A stretch of DNA of 64,000 nucleotides from positions 1-64,000 of the forward strand of contig JAFZUV010000007.1 in assembly GCA_017618135.1 (NCBI GenBank). The letters run 5' to 3'. This document shows positions 34,601-44,028 of the stretch, in pieces. The translations under genes and the position numbers were made by a program. Each line of letters begins with the position of its first letter. Position 1 is the stretch's first letter. The notes below the pieces were generated by a model. It searched no databases. It saw nothing but the letters and a program-made list of their open reading frames with translations, and had not been told where the DNA came from. This stretch comes from Clostridia bacterium. Its GTDB lineage: Bacteria > Bacillota > Clostridia > Oscillospirales > Acutalibacteraceae.

Positions 34601-34916
34601 GGCGATGGATAAAAGCGGAACCGGCGAGTATATCAATCAAAGTAATCCTAAAGCGCGACTTCAGGGCGTGACAGATGAAGATTTTTCCGATATTTTCGAT
34701 TTTTTAGAGTATAAGCTTAAACAAACGGGGCTTTATATCGCAAACGGAAGGTTTAGTGCCAATCCTGTTGACGGGCGTGATAAAAAGGCTTGTGAATACT
34801 GTGAGTTTGCATCAATTTGCAGAATAGAAAAAGAAAAGCCGCCAAGAGCGGCAGATTATAAAAAGGACGAGGCAATCGCGGAAATTAAAAGGCAGGTGAG
34901 AGAGAATGGCGTTTAA
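31680..34916 (+). CDS. addB: ATP-dependent helicase/nuclease subunit B
   Basis: 1078 residues. An N-terminal P-loop-like GRALSGKS (residues 7-14) is kept. The C-terminal nuclease domain has GAVDRLDRYG and IIDYKTGK (about residue 902), and Cys residues at about 749 (SKCAFMYFC) and 1037-1048 (CEYCEFASIC) are placed to hold the iron-sulfur cluster. AddB with AddA processes double-strand breaks and halts at a Chi sequence. Length and order fit the family. It overlaps addA by 11 bp. Confidence 0.95.
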   Translation: MLQFVLGRALSGKSYEICRRIAECVKTGGEPVLIIPEQFSFESEKRILSLLGDGNAQKVKVLSFSRLCDEVEDFSGGGSYGELNDCDKIILISIALRRVRAELKYFSRYSASSGFAKMMLNTISDFSQNAIGVSDVLEACEKAGDSVLGKKLYDTARVYAEYNDLMAEKFEGFCDRLERLCESLKTYNYFSGKQVFVDSFSGFTGQQYRIIEQIIKTADNTTISFCDNPYETGSLGIFANIRKVKNRISSIAENYNIKKAPDFILESGRFTPEGINAVEEYICLGKTEREITEGALNICRARTAYDEAQFVARSIRKTVREKGARYSDFIVIARDTADYEQVLTVACKKNGISLFTDKRLPLYSMPPAAAAKAMMELAGGITTEKILRFHKCGVGFLNSDELAELENYVYIWNIDGASWQNDWSMDPRGLDKNSATDVEAQGELARINELRKRAIEPIDSFKGAFKGSVRNMAGAVVRLLESAKNEFLSISRDYANNENLALSEGIVTAYSKVMSILDSIVNCLPDSASPREFSEAFKNCADTESVGVIPQMLDEVTFGSAERIQPSRPSYVFIMGANQGVFPRSPESSGVFSVPETGKIISLGIEIPDCSVYSAIDEDLLVYNCVCCADKGIFISYNLSSGKEPAYFLRKLSSRFSPRVSIEPDILTLDNLPETAEDAFSRLCRSEHGKTDYSTIKSVLCDIEEYKSRVNAICSNFVRPKFDIPSDLAQKLVGGNIRLSPSKFDTYSKCAFMYFCKYVLKVKSLESVDFNALQSGTLVHFVLERFVQWSKDKISVLKRDEIHAAIERFVNEYLDGINGYWEVETAHLKLMISNMTKTLKYLGERLISEFAQSDFKPQKCELVIGGGGDIPPLELSADENISVTVSGAVDRLDRYGEYVRIIDYKTGKREFKIPDILVGQNMQMLIYLYAVCKNETIGGKPAGIFYMRAALPEDGTVKSRSMNGFMPETPELIRAMDKSGTGEYINQSNPKARLQGVTDEDFSDIFDFLEYKLKQTGLYIANGRFSANPVDGRDKKACEYCEFASICRIEKEKPPRAADYKKDEAIAEIKRQVRENGV

Positions 34917-37900
34917 AGCGACAAAAGCGCAGGCGGAGGCAATAAACGCGCAGGGCTGCGTATTGGTATCTGCCGCGGCAGGCTCAGGTAAAACGGCGGT
35001 TTTAGTTGAGAGAGTCGTAAAAATGCTTACAAATCATAACGACCCTGTTTTTGCTGACCGTATGCTTATAGTGACCTTTACAAATGCCGCGGCGGCTGAA
35101 ATGCTGTCAAGAATAGAGACGCGGCTCTATCAGGAACTTGAAAAGGATACTAATGACGAGCTGATAAAGCGCCAATGCTATCTTATCAAGTCCGCGGATA
35201 TATGTACTATTGACTCCTTCTGCATAAGACTTGTAAGAGAAAATTTTGCCCTATGTGGAATAGAGCCGGATTTTAAGGTTACCGACGACAGTTCTCTTTC
35301 GGCTGTAAGAAAACAGGTACTTATCGATATTATTGGTGAACAAATAGATGCCGGAAGTAAGGAAATTGACGATCTTTTTGAACTCACATCCTGCAAATTC
35401 GGGGAGGGACCGCTTGCCGAGCTGATAGATAAAATATATATTTCCGCAAAAAAGACGCCGTCGGTAAAGGAATTCATTGATTCTTTAAGGCAACCCTACA
35501 ATGCATGCTTTGATAAAGAGCATATATGGTACAAATACGCTTTTTCTCTTGCCGGGGAAAAGATTGCTCAAATTAAGAAAAAAGTTGAGCGTTTCGCAGA
35601 GGCGGCATTGTTTTGTGAAAACACCGATAAGGCTGTTTCATACAGTGAATCGGTTTCAAGTATAGTCTATACTGTTGCTCAGGCGGCAGATACATATGAT
35701 TGGGATGTTGTTTTTGAAACGGTGCGTTCTGCAAAAATCGGAAATCTCCCGAATAAATCAACCGATGAAATGAAGTCGCTTAAGGAACAAATAAAGGGGG
35801 ATATTGATAGTATTTCCGCTTTATTTTCCGAACCGCTTAGTGAGTTGCGGGCTAACCATAATCGTATATCACCGAGTGTTAATCTTCTTTGCGATATGGC
35901 GTCGGCATATTATGAGCGTATGTTTGAAAGACTAAAAGAGGAAAACACATTTTCCTTTGATGATGTTGAACAGTTGGCGTTTGGACTGCTTTGTAATAAT
36001 GATGAAAACGGTCAACTTGTCAAAAGCGAATATGCCAATACTCTTATAGCGCGGTATGACCGCGTATTGGTAGATGAGTTTCAGGATGTCAATGATTTAC
36101 AGGATATGCTTTTTGATATTCTATCGGACAATGGCAAAAATCTTTTTGTAGTGGGTGATGTAAAACAGAGTATATATGCATTCCGTGGTTCCAATCCCGA
36201 TATATTTTTAAGCAGAAAAAACACTTATACAGATTATTCTGAAGCAAACCGGGATGAAAAGAAAAAAATTCTGCTTTCGGATAATTTCAGAAGCAGAGAG
36301 GGCATTTGCTCATCTGTCAATTTCTTTTTTAAAAGCCTTATGAGCGAGCAGGTCGGCAAGCTTGTTTACGGTGAGGATGAAAAGCTTAATTACGGCGCAA
36401 AGGATTATATTGAAAACGGTCAGACCGATACTGATTTGATTGTGATTGATAAGGTGGACGATAAAAGCGGTGACAGTTTGATTAAAAGCGAGGCCATCGC
36501 AATTGCCGATTACATAAGCCGAACCCTTGAAAAAGATAAGATATTAAAAGGGAAAGACGGTGTTCTTCGTGAGGCCGATTACGGTGATTTTTGTATTCTG
36601 CTTGCCGCGCTTAAGGATAAATCGGGAGTTATAGCGGAAGAGCTGAACAGCAGAGGTATTCCCGCAAAGGTGAGCGATGGAGAGTTTTTCACTTCAACCG
36701 AGATTGTAACTTTACTGGCGCTCATGCATATAATAGACAATCCTAAAAACGATGTATATCTGCTCAGAGTGCTTATGTCGCCGCTATTTGGCTTTACTGC
36801 CGAAGATATGGCGAACATAAGAATAGGAAGACAGGAGATGAGTTTGTTTTCTGCTGTTAATGCTTATGCGGAAAACAGTGAAAAGGCAGGAAAGTTTTGC
36901 GCGCAAATATCCGATTTAAGGCGCGCAAGCTGTATGCTCACGCTCGATAGATTCATATCCTATGTTATAGACAAAACAGATATGATAAATCTGTTTTATT
37001 CCTTGCCGGACGGTGAAATAAGGGCACAAAACATAATGTATTTTATGAAACTTGCAAGCGATTATGATTCGGGAAGCTCGGGCAGTATCTACGGTTTTTT
37101 GAAGCATATGGAGTCGTTGCCGGAGGACGCGGTAAAGCCTTCGGTTACAGCGGACGATAATTGTGTAAAAATAATGTCGGTTCATCGCTCAAAGGGACTT
37201 CAGTTCCCCATATGTATCGTTGCGGGTTTGAGCAGTAAAATAAATACAAGCGACGCTTTATCGGCGTGTATTTACTCTAAAGAATACGGTATAGGTTTTA
37301 AGTATTTCAGCAGAGATATTCTTGATAAATACGAAAATATCGGTCATAAAGTCTTAAATGCCGAAAGCAGAAAAAATATTGCCCGTGAGCGATTAAGACT
37401 TCTTTATGTTGCAATGACGCGCGCCGAAGAAAAGCTGTGCCTTGTTTGCAGTCTTAAAAATGCCCGGCGAGGTTTGTTTCGGGCAGCGCAGGCTTCAAAT
37501 TTCGGCAGTGACGCTATAAGCGGAGAATATATACTCTCCGCTTCGGCTTCCTCCGATTATATCCTTGCGGCGGCTATTATTCACCCCGACGCAGATGTTT
37601 TAAGGCGTATATCTGAGTGTAAGGTCAGTACGGCAGATGCAAACGGAAATATAAATGTCAGTTTTGTCGATGCTTCAAAAACAGCTGAAACGGAGTGCCG
37701 TAATTCTGATACGGCTGACCCGGATTTTGCCCTTGCGGAAAGGCTTAACGATAATATAGGTTATATTTACCCTCTTTCGGAGCTTTCCGGCATACCTTCT
37801 AAAATATCGGTCTCAACACTTGCAAACAAGACTGAAAACGAACATTTCGCTATGACTGACAGACCGTCGTTTATGGAAAAGGGCGGACTCGGCGCCGCCG

Positions 37901-38388
37901 GCAGAGGTACGGCTATTCATAAAATAATGCAGTATATTGAATTTGGTGAGTTGCCGAATGTTGACAGGGAAATCAAAAGATTAGTAAGGGATAAGCGTAT
38001 TACATCAGTGGAGGCCGCAGCGGCTGACCGTGAAAAAATAAAAGAATTTTTCAACAGCGACCTGTATAGTCGTATATGTAATTCAGATACTGTAAAACGC
38101 GAAATGCGCTTTTTAACCGAAACGCCGGTTTCGTTTTTAAGCAAAAACCCGATTGGAAAAGACGATACCTTTATAATTCAGGGGGCCGTTGACCTGTGCT
38201 TTGTTGAAAATGATGAAGTTGTTGTCGTAGATTTTAAAACCGATTATGTTAAAAACGGTACTGAATTGTCGGACAGATATTCAGATCAGCTTTCAATATA
38301 TGCTATGGCTTGCAAAAAGATATTCGGTAAGCCTGTAAAGGAAAAAATAATTTATTCTTTTCACCTCTCAGAGCAAATAAACATATAA
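34906..38388 (+). CDS. addA: ATP-dependent helicase/nuclease subunit A
   Basis: 1160 residues. UvrD-type helicase with P-loop AAAGSGKTAVLVERV (about 23-37), DEFQDVNDLQ and VGDVKQSIYAFRGS, the helicase motif VHRSKGLQFP, and TRAEEKLCLV. The C-terminal RecB-like nuclease has GAVDLCF and VVDFKTDY (about residue 1108). It is the motor subunit of AddAB for recombinational repair. It ends 6 bp before the remnant IS30, so the 3' end of the operon has been disturbed but the gene itself is full length. Confidence 0.95.
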   Translation: MAFKATKAQAEAINAQGCVLVSAAAGSGKTAVLVERVVKMLTNHNDPVFADRMLIVTFTNAAAAEMLSRIETRLYQELEKDTNDELIKRQCYLIKSADICTIDSFCIRLVRENFALCGIEPDFKVTDDSSLSAVRKQVLIDIIGEQIDAGSKEIDDLFELTSCKFGEGPLAELIDKIYISAKKTPSVKEFIDSLRQPYNACFDKEHIWYKYAFSLAGEKIAQIKKKVERFAEAALFCENTDKAVSYSESVSSIVYTVAQAADTYDWDVVFETVRSAKIGNLPNKSTDEMKSLKEQIKGDIDSISALFSEPLSELRANHNRISPSVNLLCDMASAYYERMFERLKEENTFSFDDVEQLAFGLLCNNDENGQLVKSEYANTLIARYDRVLVDEFQDVNDLQDMLFDILSDNGKNLFVVGDVKQSIYAFRGSNPDIFLSRKNTYTDYSEANRDEKKKILLSDNFRSREGICSSVNFFFKSLMSEQVGKLVYGEDEKLNYGAKDYIENGQTDTDLIVIDKVDDKSGDSLIKSEAIAIADYISRTLEKDKILKGKDGVLREADYGDFCILLAALKDKSGVIAEELNSRGIPAKVSDGEFFTSTEIVTLLALMHIIDNPKNDVYLLRVLMSPLFGFTAEDMANIRIGRQEMSLFSAVNAYAENSEKAGKFCAQISDLRRASCMLTLDRFISYVIDKTDMINLFYSLPDGEIRAQNIMYFMKLASDYDSGSSGSIYGFLKHMESLPEDAVKPSVTADDNCVKIMSVHRSKGLQFPICIVAGLSSKINTSDALSACIYSKEYGIGFKYFSRDILDKYENIGHKVLNAESRKNIARERLRLLYVAMTRAEEKLCLVCSLKNARRGLFRAAQASNFGSDAISGEYILSASASSDYILAAAIIHPDADVLRRISECKVSTADANGNINVSFVDASKTAETECRNSDTADPDFALAERLNDNIGYIYPLSELSGIPSKISVSTLANKTENEHFAMTDRPSFMEKGGLGAAGRGTAIHKIMQYIEFGELPNVDREIKRLVRDKRITSVEAAAADREKIKEFFNSDLYSRICNSDTVKREMRFLTETPVSFLSKNPIGKDDTFIIQGAVDLCFVENDEVVVVDFKTDYVKNGTELSDRYSDQLSIYAMACKKIFGKPVKEKIIYSFHLSEQINI

Positions 38389-38393
38389 AAATG

Positions 38394-38775
38394 AATTGTA
38401 AACCTAAGTGCAACACTTAGAGAGCGATAATTTAAATAAATCAACTGGTTTTTTGAAACCTAAAACCTTTTTGTGCCTGGCGTTAATTAACGCCAGGTTC
38501 TTTTGTAGTGTTGCAGGACTAACTCTTGAAAGGTTTCTACCCTTAGGGTAGAATTTGCGGAGCAAACCATTAAGATTTTCATTTGTTCCTTTTTGCCAAG
38601 CACAATACGGATCGGAGAAATACATATTGCAATTTAACTGTTCTTCAATAGTTTGCCAATTGGCAAACTCAGTGCCACGATCACAAGTAATGATTTTAAC
38701 CGCCTCATCCGGAAACTCAGACAATGCCTCAACAATTGCTTTTGCCATTGTGTCGGCGTTTCGGTTTGGCATTTT
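38394..38775 (-). mobile_element. Truncated IS30-family element
   Basis: The right end carries a TIR-like TGTAAACCTAAGTGCAACACTT sequence split here as TGTAAACCTAAGTG plus CAACACTT (about 38398-38419). The other end is missing: transposase sequence begins abruptly near 38772, 10 bp downstream of the carB stop. The element sits between convergent addA and carB and has no recognisable left TIR. Confidence 0.7.
38404..38772 (-). pseudogene. C-terminal fragment of an IS30 transposase
   Basis: 122 residues matching the DDE half of IS30 transposases: ADTMAKAIVEAL, the second catalytic Asp in IITCDRGTEFANW, the YFSDPYCAWQKGTNENLNG region with the catalytic Glu, and the end LRKFYPKGRNLS. The N-terminal helix-turn-helix and the first Asp are absent. 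The ATG at 38772 is an internal Met of the parent, so the fragment is not functional. Confidence 0.88.
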
Positions 38776-38783
38776 AATTGCTA

Positions 38784-41700
38784 TCAGTCGTTAATATCAA
38801 TAAGCCTTGTCTTTTCCTGACTGTAATCAGCTGCTATTACATCGGCGAGTGCTAAAGCGGTGTCAATGCTCGTCATACAGGGTATTTTAAGGTTCATTGC
38901 CTTGCGGTGAAGCAACCTGAAATCACCCACGGAGGAGTCCATAATGGCGCCGGTGTATACGATATAATTTACCGTGCCGTTTTCAAGCAGATTATAAATA
39001 TCGTCATTTTCCCAGACATTTCTTGCAGTTGTAACATCCATACCGCGTGCCCGGATAGCTTTCGCTGTATCGGGTGTTGCAAAAATATTTATTCCTAAAT
39101 CAGTAAACTTTTCCGCGAGAGCTATAGCGTCGGAATAATCGTAATCCTCAACCGAAATAAGTATACCGCGGTTTTTCTTTTGCTTTATTTCATACACATC
39201 AATTCCACTTGCCGTGAGTCCTTTGTATAAGGCCTCGGTCTTGGTTCTTCCCATTCCGAGCACTTCGCCGGTGGACTTCATTTCGGGACCCATAATGGTA
39301 TTGGCGTCCAAAAGCTTATCAAAGCTGAAAACCGGCACCTTAACGGCATAGTACTTTGCCGTTTTGGCAAGTCCGCTTTTATAACCCATATCTGAAAGCT
39401 TTTCGCCGAGCATAGCGCGGCTTGCAAGGTCGACCATAGGTATTCCCGTAACCTTACTGACATAGGGTACCGTCCGGCTTGCCCGCGGATTAACTTCTAT
39501 TACATATAATTCGCCTTCCTGCGCCAAGTACTGTATGTTTACAATGCCCTTTGTGCCGAGCCTTCTTGCTATTTCAATAGATGTCCTGGTTATTTTTTCG
39601 GTGAGGCTTTCGCTTAGGTTATACGGCGGATATACAGCTATCGAGTCGCCCGAATGTATACCGGCGCGCTCGATATGTTCCATAATTCCCGGTATTAAAA
39701 CATCGTTACCGTCACAAATACAGTCCACTTCAAGCTCAGTTCCCGGCATATATTTATCTATAAGCACTGAATTGCTTATTTTGCCGGAAAGTATGATTTT
39801 CATAAAATTGCGAACTTCGCTTTCGCTTCTTGCTACGCTCATACCCTGACCGCCTATGACATACGAGGGTCTCAGCAGTACCGGATAGCCGAGTGTTTTT
39901 GCTGCGATAAGCGCCTCTTCGGAGGTGTTTACCGATACGGCTTTCGGCCTTTTAATACCTATATCCTCAAGAAAAGCGTCAAACTTTTCGCGGTCCTCGG
40001 CGGTATCAATACCTTGTGCCGAGGTTCCGAGTATTTTAACATTGTTATCAACCAAAAACTGCGTAAGCTTTATAGCGGTCTGCCCACCGAAGGCCACAAC
40101 AACGCCTAACGGTTTTTCCACCTCTATAATGCTCATAATGTCTTCTTCGGTAAGCGGCTCAAAATAAAGACGGTTTGCGGTATCATAATCGGTTGAAACG
40201 GTTTCGGGGTTGTTGTTAACTATGACCACATCATAGCCCGTTTTTTTCAGAGTCCATACGCAGTGAACCGAGCTGTAATCAAACTCGATTCCCTGACCTA
40301 TACGAATAGGACCTGAGCCTAATACCATAATTACCGGCTTTCCGCTTCGTGTAAGTGCTCTTGCCTCGCAGTTTTCGTCCGCGCAGGAGTAAAAATAAGG
40401 GGTTTCGGCGGCAAATTCCGCCGCGCAGGTATCAACCATCTTGTAACTGTAGGTGAATTCAGGCAATTTGTTTTCTTTTGTAAGTCGCTTTATGTATGAA
40501 TCGGGGAAACCCGATTTTTTTGCTTTTAAGTAAAGCTCTTTTGTGAGGGGATTGTCTGTAAGCTCTTTTTCAAGATTTACAGCGCCTTTAAGGCAGGCAA
40601 TGAAATAGCGGTCTATTTTGGTTATATCGTGAATAGTCTCTTCCGGTACGCCTGATTTAAGCGCCTCAAACACTGTGAAAAGTCTGACATCGTTCTGCTC
40701 GGACAGCCTTGTAAAAATATCCTCTTCATTTATCGGAGCGCAGTTTAATGAGTCAAGTTTTATTTCCACTCCGCGTACCGCCTTCATCAGCGCTTCGATA
40801 AAGGACTGACCTATCGCCATAACCTCTCCGGTGGCTTTCATCTGGGTACCGAGCGTTCTGCTTGAACCTATAAATTTATCAAAGGGCCATTTGGGAAATT
40901 TTACAACAACATAGTCAAGCGCCGGCTCAAAACAGGCGCAGGTTTTTCCGGTAATCTCGTTCTTTATTTCGTCTAAGTTATAGCCTATGGCTATCATAGT
41001 GGAAATCTTTGCTATCGGATAACCCGTTGCCTTGCTTGCAAGTGCCGAAGAACGCGAAACACGGGGGTTTACTTCAATAACAGCGTATTCAAAGCTATCA
41101 GGGTTAAGGGCAAATTGACAATTACATCCGCCTACAATGCCGAGCGCCGAGATAATGTTCAAAGAGGCGGAACGAAGCATCTGAAATTCCTTGTCCGACA
41201 AGGTAAGCGTGGGCGCTACTACTATGGAGTCGCCCGTATGAATGCCGACAGGGTCAAAATTCTCCATAGAGCATACTGCCACAGTATTCCCGGCGCTGTC
41301 ACGCATAGTTTCAAACTCAATCTCTTTCCAACCGGAAATGCATTTTTCTATCAAAACCTGAGTAATCGGAGATAATTCGAGCCCGTTAGCGGCGATTTTT
41401 CTAAGCGACTTTTCGTTTTCCGCAATACCGCCGCCAGAACCGCCTAGGGTATATGCAGGACGAACGATAACAGGGTATCCTATCTTTCCGGCCGCTGCTA
41501 CCGCCGCTTCGGTATCAAGCGCAATTTCACTCGGAACACAGGGTTGACCGATTTTAAGCATTGTTTCTCTGAAAAGCTCTCGGTCCTCAGCCTTCTTTAT
41601 AGCTTCAATATCACTGCCTAAAAATTTAACGCCGAATTTATCGAGCGTTCCGTTTTCACACAGTTGCATAGCTATAGTAAGCCCTGTTTGTCCGCCGAGA

Positions 41701-41966
41701 CCTGCAAGCAGACCGTCAGGTCTTTCTTTTTCAATTATACGCGCGACCGTTTCGGTGGTAAGCGGTTCGAGGTATATTTCGTCGGCTAACGCGCTGTCGG
41801 TCATAATTGTAGCAGGATTGGAGTTTACAAGAACAACATTTATGCCTTCGCTTTTAAGAACGCGACAGGCTTGGGCGCCGGCATAGTCAAATTCCGCCGC
41901 TTGACCTATTACTATAGGACCCGATCCTATTACAAGCACCTTTTTTATATCTTTGTTTTTAGGCAT
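38784..41966 (-). CDS. carB: Carbamoyl-phosphate synthase large subunit
   Basis: 1060 residues with two duplicated ATP-grasp halves (about 1-400 and 550-930), seen as paired IVIGQAAEFDYAGAQACRVL and IRIGQGIEFDYSSVHCVWTL openings, and a C-terminal MGS-like allosteric domain (about 935-1060). It makes carbamoyl phosphate from bicarbonate, two ATP and ammonia from CarA. Overlaps carA by 8 bp. As the last gene of the arg operon it lets arginine demand set carbamoyl phosphate supply. Confidence 0.97.
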   Translation of the reverse strand: MPKNKDIKKVLVIGSGPIVIGQAAEFDYAGAQACRVLKSEGINVVLVNSNPATIMTDSALADEIYLEPLTTETVARIIEKERPDGLLAGLGGQTGLTIAMQLCENGTLDKFGVKFLGSDIEAIKKAEDRELFRETMLKIGQPCVPSEIALDTEAAVAAAGKIGYPVIVRPAYTLGGSGGGIAENEKSLRKIAANGLELSPITQVLIEKCISGWKEIEFETMRDSAGNTVAVCSMENFDPVGIHTGDSIVVAPTLTLSDKEFQMLRSASLNIISALGIVGGCNCQFALNPDSFEYAVIEVNPRVSRSSALASKATGYPIAKISTMIAIGYNLDEIKNEITGKTCACFEPALDYVVVKFPKWPFDKFIGSSRTLGTQMKATGEVMAIGQSFIEALMKAVRGVEIKLDSLNCAPINEEDIFTRLSEQNDVRLFTVFEALKSGVPEETIHDITKIDRYFIACLKGAVNLEKELTDNPLTKELYLKAKKSGFPDSYIKRLTKENKLPEFTYSYKMVDTCAAEFAAETPYFYSCADENCEARALTRSGKPVIMVLGSGPIRIGQGIEFDYSSVHCVWTLKKTGYDVVIVNNNPETVSTDYDTANRLYFEPLTEEDIMSIIEVEKPLGVVVAFGGQTAIKLTQFLVDNNVKILGTSAQGIDTAEDREKFDAFLEDIGIKRPKAVSVNTSEEALIAAKTLGYPVLLRPSYVIGGQGMSVARSESEVRNFMKIILSGKISNSVLIDKYMPGTELEVDCICDGNDVLIPGIMEHIERAGIHSGDSIAVYPPYNLSESLTEKITRTSIEIARRLGTKGIVNIQYLAQEGELYVIEVNPRASRTVPYVSKVTGIPMVDLASRAMLGEKLSDMGYKSGLAKTAKYYAVKVPVFSFDKLLDANTIMGPEMKSTGEVLGMGRTKTEALYKGLTASGIDVYEIKQKKNRGILISVEDYDYSDAIALAEKFTDLGINIFATPDTAKAIRARGMDVTTARNVWENDDIYNLLENGTVNYIVYTGAIMDSSVGDFRLLHRKAMNLKIPCMTSIDTALALADVIAADYSQEKTRLIDIND

Positions 41967-43029
41967 TCCTATTTTCCTCCATCATTTCTACAAAACGGTC
42001 AAACAAGAATTCAGTATCGTGCGGACCGCCGTTTGCTTCGGGGTGAAACTGTACTGTAAACGCATTTAAATCTTTGTAGCTCATACCTTCGCAGCTACCG
42101 TCGTTGGCATTTATGAATATTTCTCTGCCTATATTTTTAAGCGTATCTGAAACAACAGCGTAACCGTGATTTTGACTTGTTATATATGTTCTCTTTAAAA
42201 AGGTATCGTTTACCGGCTGGTTTGCGCCGTGGTGACCGTATTTAAGCTTTACGGTTTTCCCGCCGAGCGCGAGTGCGGTAAGCTGATGACCAAGACAAAT
42301 GCCGAACATAGGCTTTTTACCTATAAGCTTTTTAATCTGCTTTATTTCATACAAATTTTCAGCGGGATCGCCCGGTCCGTTTGAAAGCATTATTCCGTCC
42401 GGCTCGGCTTTTAATACTTCCTCGCTTGGCGTGTTGTGTGGAAAGACAAGAACTTCACAAGCTCTGCTTTGAAGGCATTTTATGATACTGCCCTTGAAGC
42501 CGTAATCAATCAGTGCGACACGGTATTTTTTGCAATTATCAGCAGGAAACACACTTAAACTATCAGACGATACCTTCTCTACAACCGATTGAACCTTATA
42601 ATTTTTTACGGCTTCCATATCCGGTTCTTTACTGTCGCTTATAATTCCGTTCATAACGCCCTCTTCGCGGAGTATTCTTGTAAGAAGCCTTGTGTCTATG
42701 CCGCATATACCGCAAATACCATGGGATTTTAAAAACTCATCAAGATTATATTCACTTCTGAAATTTGAGGGATAATTACAAAGCTCCCTTACGATGTAAC
42801 CCTTTACAGCACATTTCCCCTCAAAATCATCGGGTATAACGCCGTAATTGCCTATAAGAGGAAATGTTTGAACAACTATCTGACCGGCATAAGAGGGGTC
42901 AGTCAGAGTTTCAAGATAGCCTACCATTCCTGTTGTGAAAACAACTTCGCCTATACTCTCGCAGTCAGCACCTATTTTACAGCCCTCAAACACAGTACCG
43001 TTACTCAATATCAAATATGCTTTTTTCAT
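41959..43029 (-). CDS. carA: Carbamoyl-phosphate synthase small subunit
   Basis: 356 residues. The N-terminal CPSase domain is followed by a class I glutamine amidotransferase: MFGICLGHQLTAL with the catalytic Cys, GHHGANQPV, then QFHPEANGG with the His and Glu of the triad. It releases ammonia from glutamine for CarB. It starts 4 bp after the argF stop. Confidence 0.96.
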   Translation of the reverse strand: MKKAYLILSNGTVFEGCKIGADCESIGEVVFTTGMVGYLETLTDPSYAGQIVVQTFPLIGNYGVIPDDFEGKCAVKGYIVRELCNYPSNFRSEYNLDEFLKSHGICGICGIDTRLLTRILREEGVMNGIISDSKEPDMEAVKNYKVQSVVEKVSSDSLSVFPADNCKKYRVALIDYGFKGSIIKCLQSRACEVLVFPHNTPSEEVLKAEPDGIMLSNGPGDPAENLYEIKQIKKLIGKKPMFGICLGHQLTALALGGKTVKLKYGHHGANQPVNDTFLKRTYITSQNHGYAVVSDTLKNIGREIFINANDGSCEGMSYKDLNAFTVQFHPEANGGPHDTEFLFDRFVEMMEENRNA

Positions 43030-43033
43030 ATCA

Positions 43034-44023
43034 TTAAACCTTTGCCAGTGCGGCCGCCATAACGGCCTTTATTGTGTGCATTCTGTTTTCCGCTTCGTCA
43101 AAAACCAATGAGGCGGCACCGGAAAAAACACTGTCGGTAACTTCCATACAGTTAATGCCGAATTTATCGTAAATCTGCTTGCCTATCGTGGTGTTAAGGT
43201 CGTGAAAGGAAGGCAGGCAGTGCATAAACACGGCATTTTCACCGGCGTTATTCATAATTACATCTGTCACGCGGTACGGCTTTAAATCGGCTATCCGCTT
43301 TTCCCAAACGATGTCCGGCTCACCCATTGAAACCCAGACATCGGTATAAATTATATCGGCTCTCTTTGTTGCGGTTATCGGGTTATCATCAAAGCACAGT
43401 TTACTGCCGGACTCCTTGGCTATTTCCAAGCATTTATTTATAAGCTTTTTGTCGGGGAAATACTCTTTAGGTGAACAGGCCGTAAAGTCCATGCCCATCT
43501 TAGCACAACCTACCATAAGAGAGTTTGCCATATTGTAGCGTGCGTCACCCATAAACACAAGCTTCTTGCCGTTAAGTGTTCCGAAATGCTCTTTAATCGT
43601 CAGAAAATCAGCTAAAATCTGCGTGGGGTGAAACTCATTTGTAAGACCGTTAAATACCGGCACTCCTGCATTTTCGGCTAGAATCTCTACTGTTTCCTGA
43701 CCGTAACCACGGTATTCTATACCGTCATACATTCTGCCTAATACCTTTGCGGTATCCGAAATACTTTCTTTTTTGCCGATTTGTGAAGCCGAGGGGTCAA
43801 GGTATGTGACATTCATACCGAGGTCATATCCCGCCACTTCAAACGCGCAACGGGTTCTCGTACTCGTCTTTTCAAATATCAAAGCAATGTTTTTACCCTC
43901 GCAAATTCTGTGCGGTATGCCTTGTTTCTTTTCTCTTTTCAACTTCGCCGCGAGATTTAAAAGATATTCAATTTCTTCCTTATTAAAATCTAAAAGTTTT
44001 AAAAAACTTCTGCCTTTAAGCAT
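43034..44023 (-). CDS. argF: Ornithine carbamoyltransferase
   Basis: 329 residues. The carbamoyl-phosphate motif STRTR (about 54-58) and the ornithine loop HCLPSFHD (about 270) are intact. It makes citrulline. The start is placed at 44023 ([13 protein letters not shown]) since SD AAAGGAG lies 10 bases before it, whereas the earlier ATG at 44032 abuts the SD; the alternative adds three residues. argD ends just upstream and carA follows. Confidence 0.96.
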   Translation of the reverse strand: MLKGRSFLKLLDFNKEEIEYLLNLAAKLKREKKQGIPHRICEGKNIALIFEKTSTRTRCAFEVAGYDLGMNVTYLDPSASQIGKKESISDTAKVLGRMYDGIEYRGYGQETVEILAENAGVPVFNGLTNEFHPTQILADFLTIKEHFGTLNGKKLVFMGDARYNMANSLMVGCAKMGMDFTACSPKEYFPDKKLINKCLEIAKESGSKLCFDDNPITATKRADIIYTDVWVSMGEPDIVWEKRIADLKPYRVTDVIMNNAGENAVFMHCLPSFHDLNTTIGKQIYDKFGINCMEVTDSVFSGAASLVFDEAENRMHTIKAVMAAALAKV

Positions 44024-44028
44024 AAATG

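Noticed and set aside
34203-34640. A 145-residue minus-strand frame inside addB
   Set aside because: Shadow of addB with no SD or domain; addB is full length and convincing.
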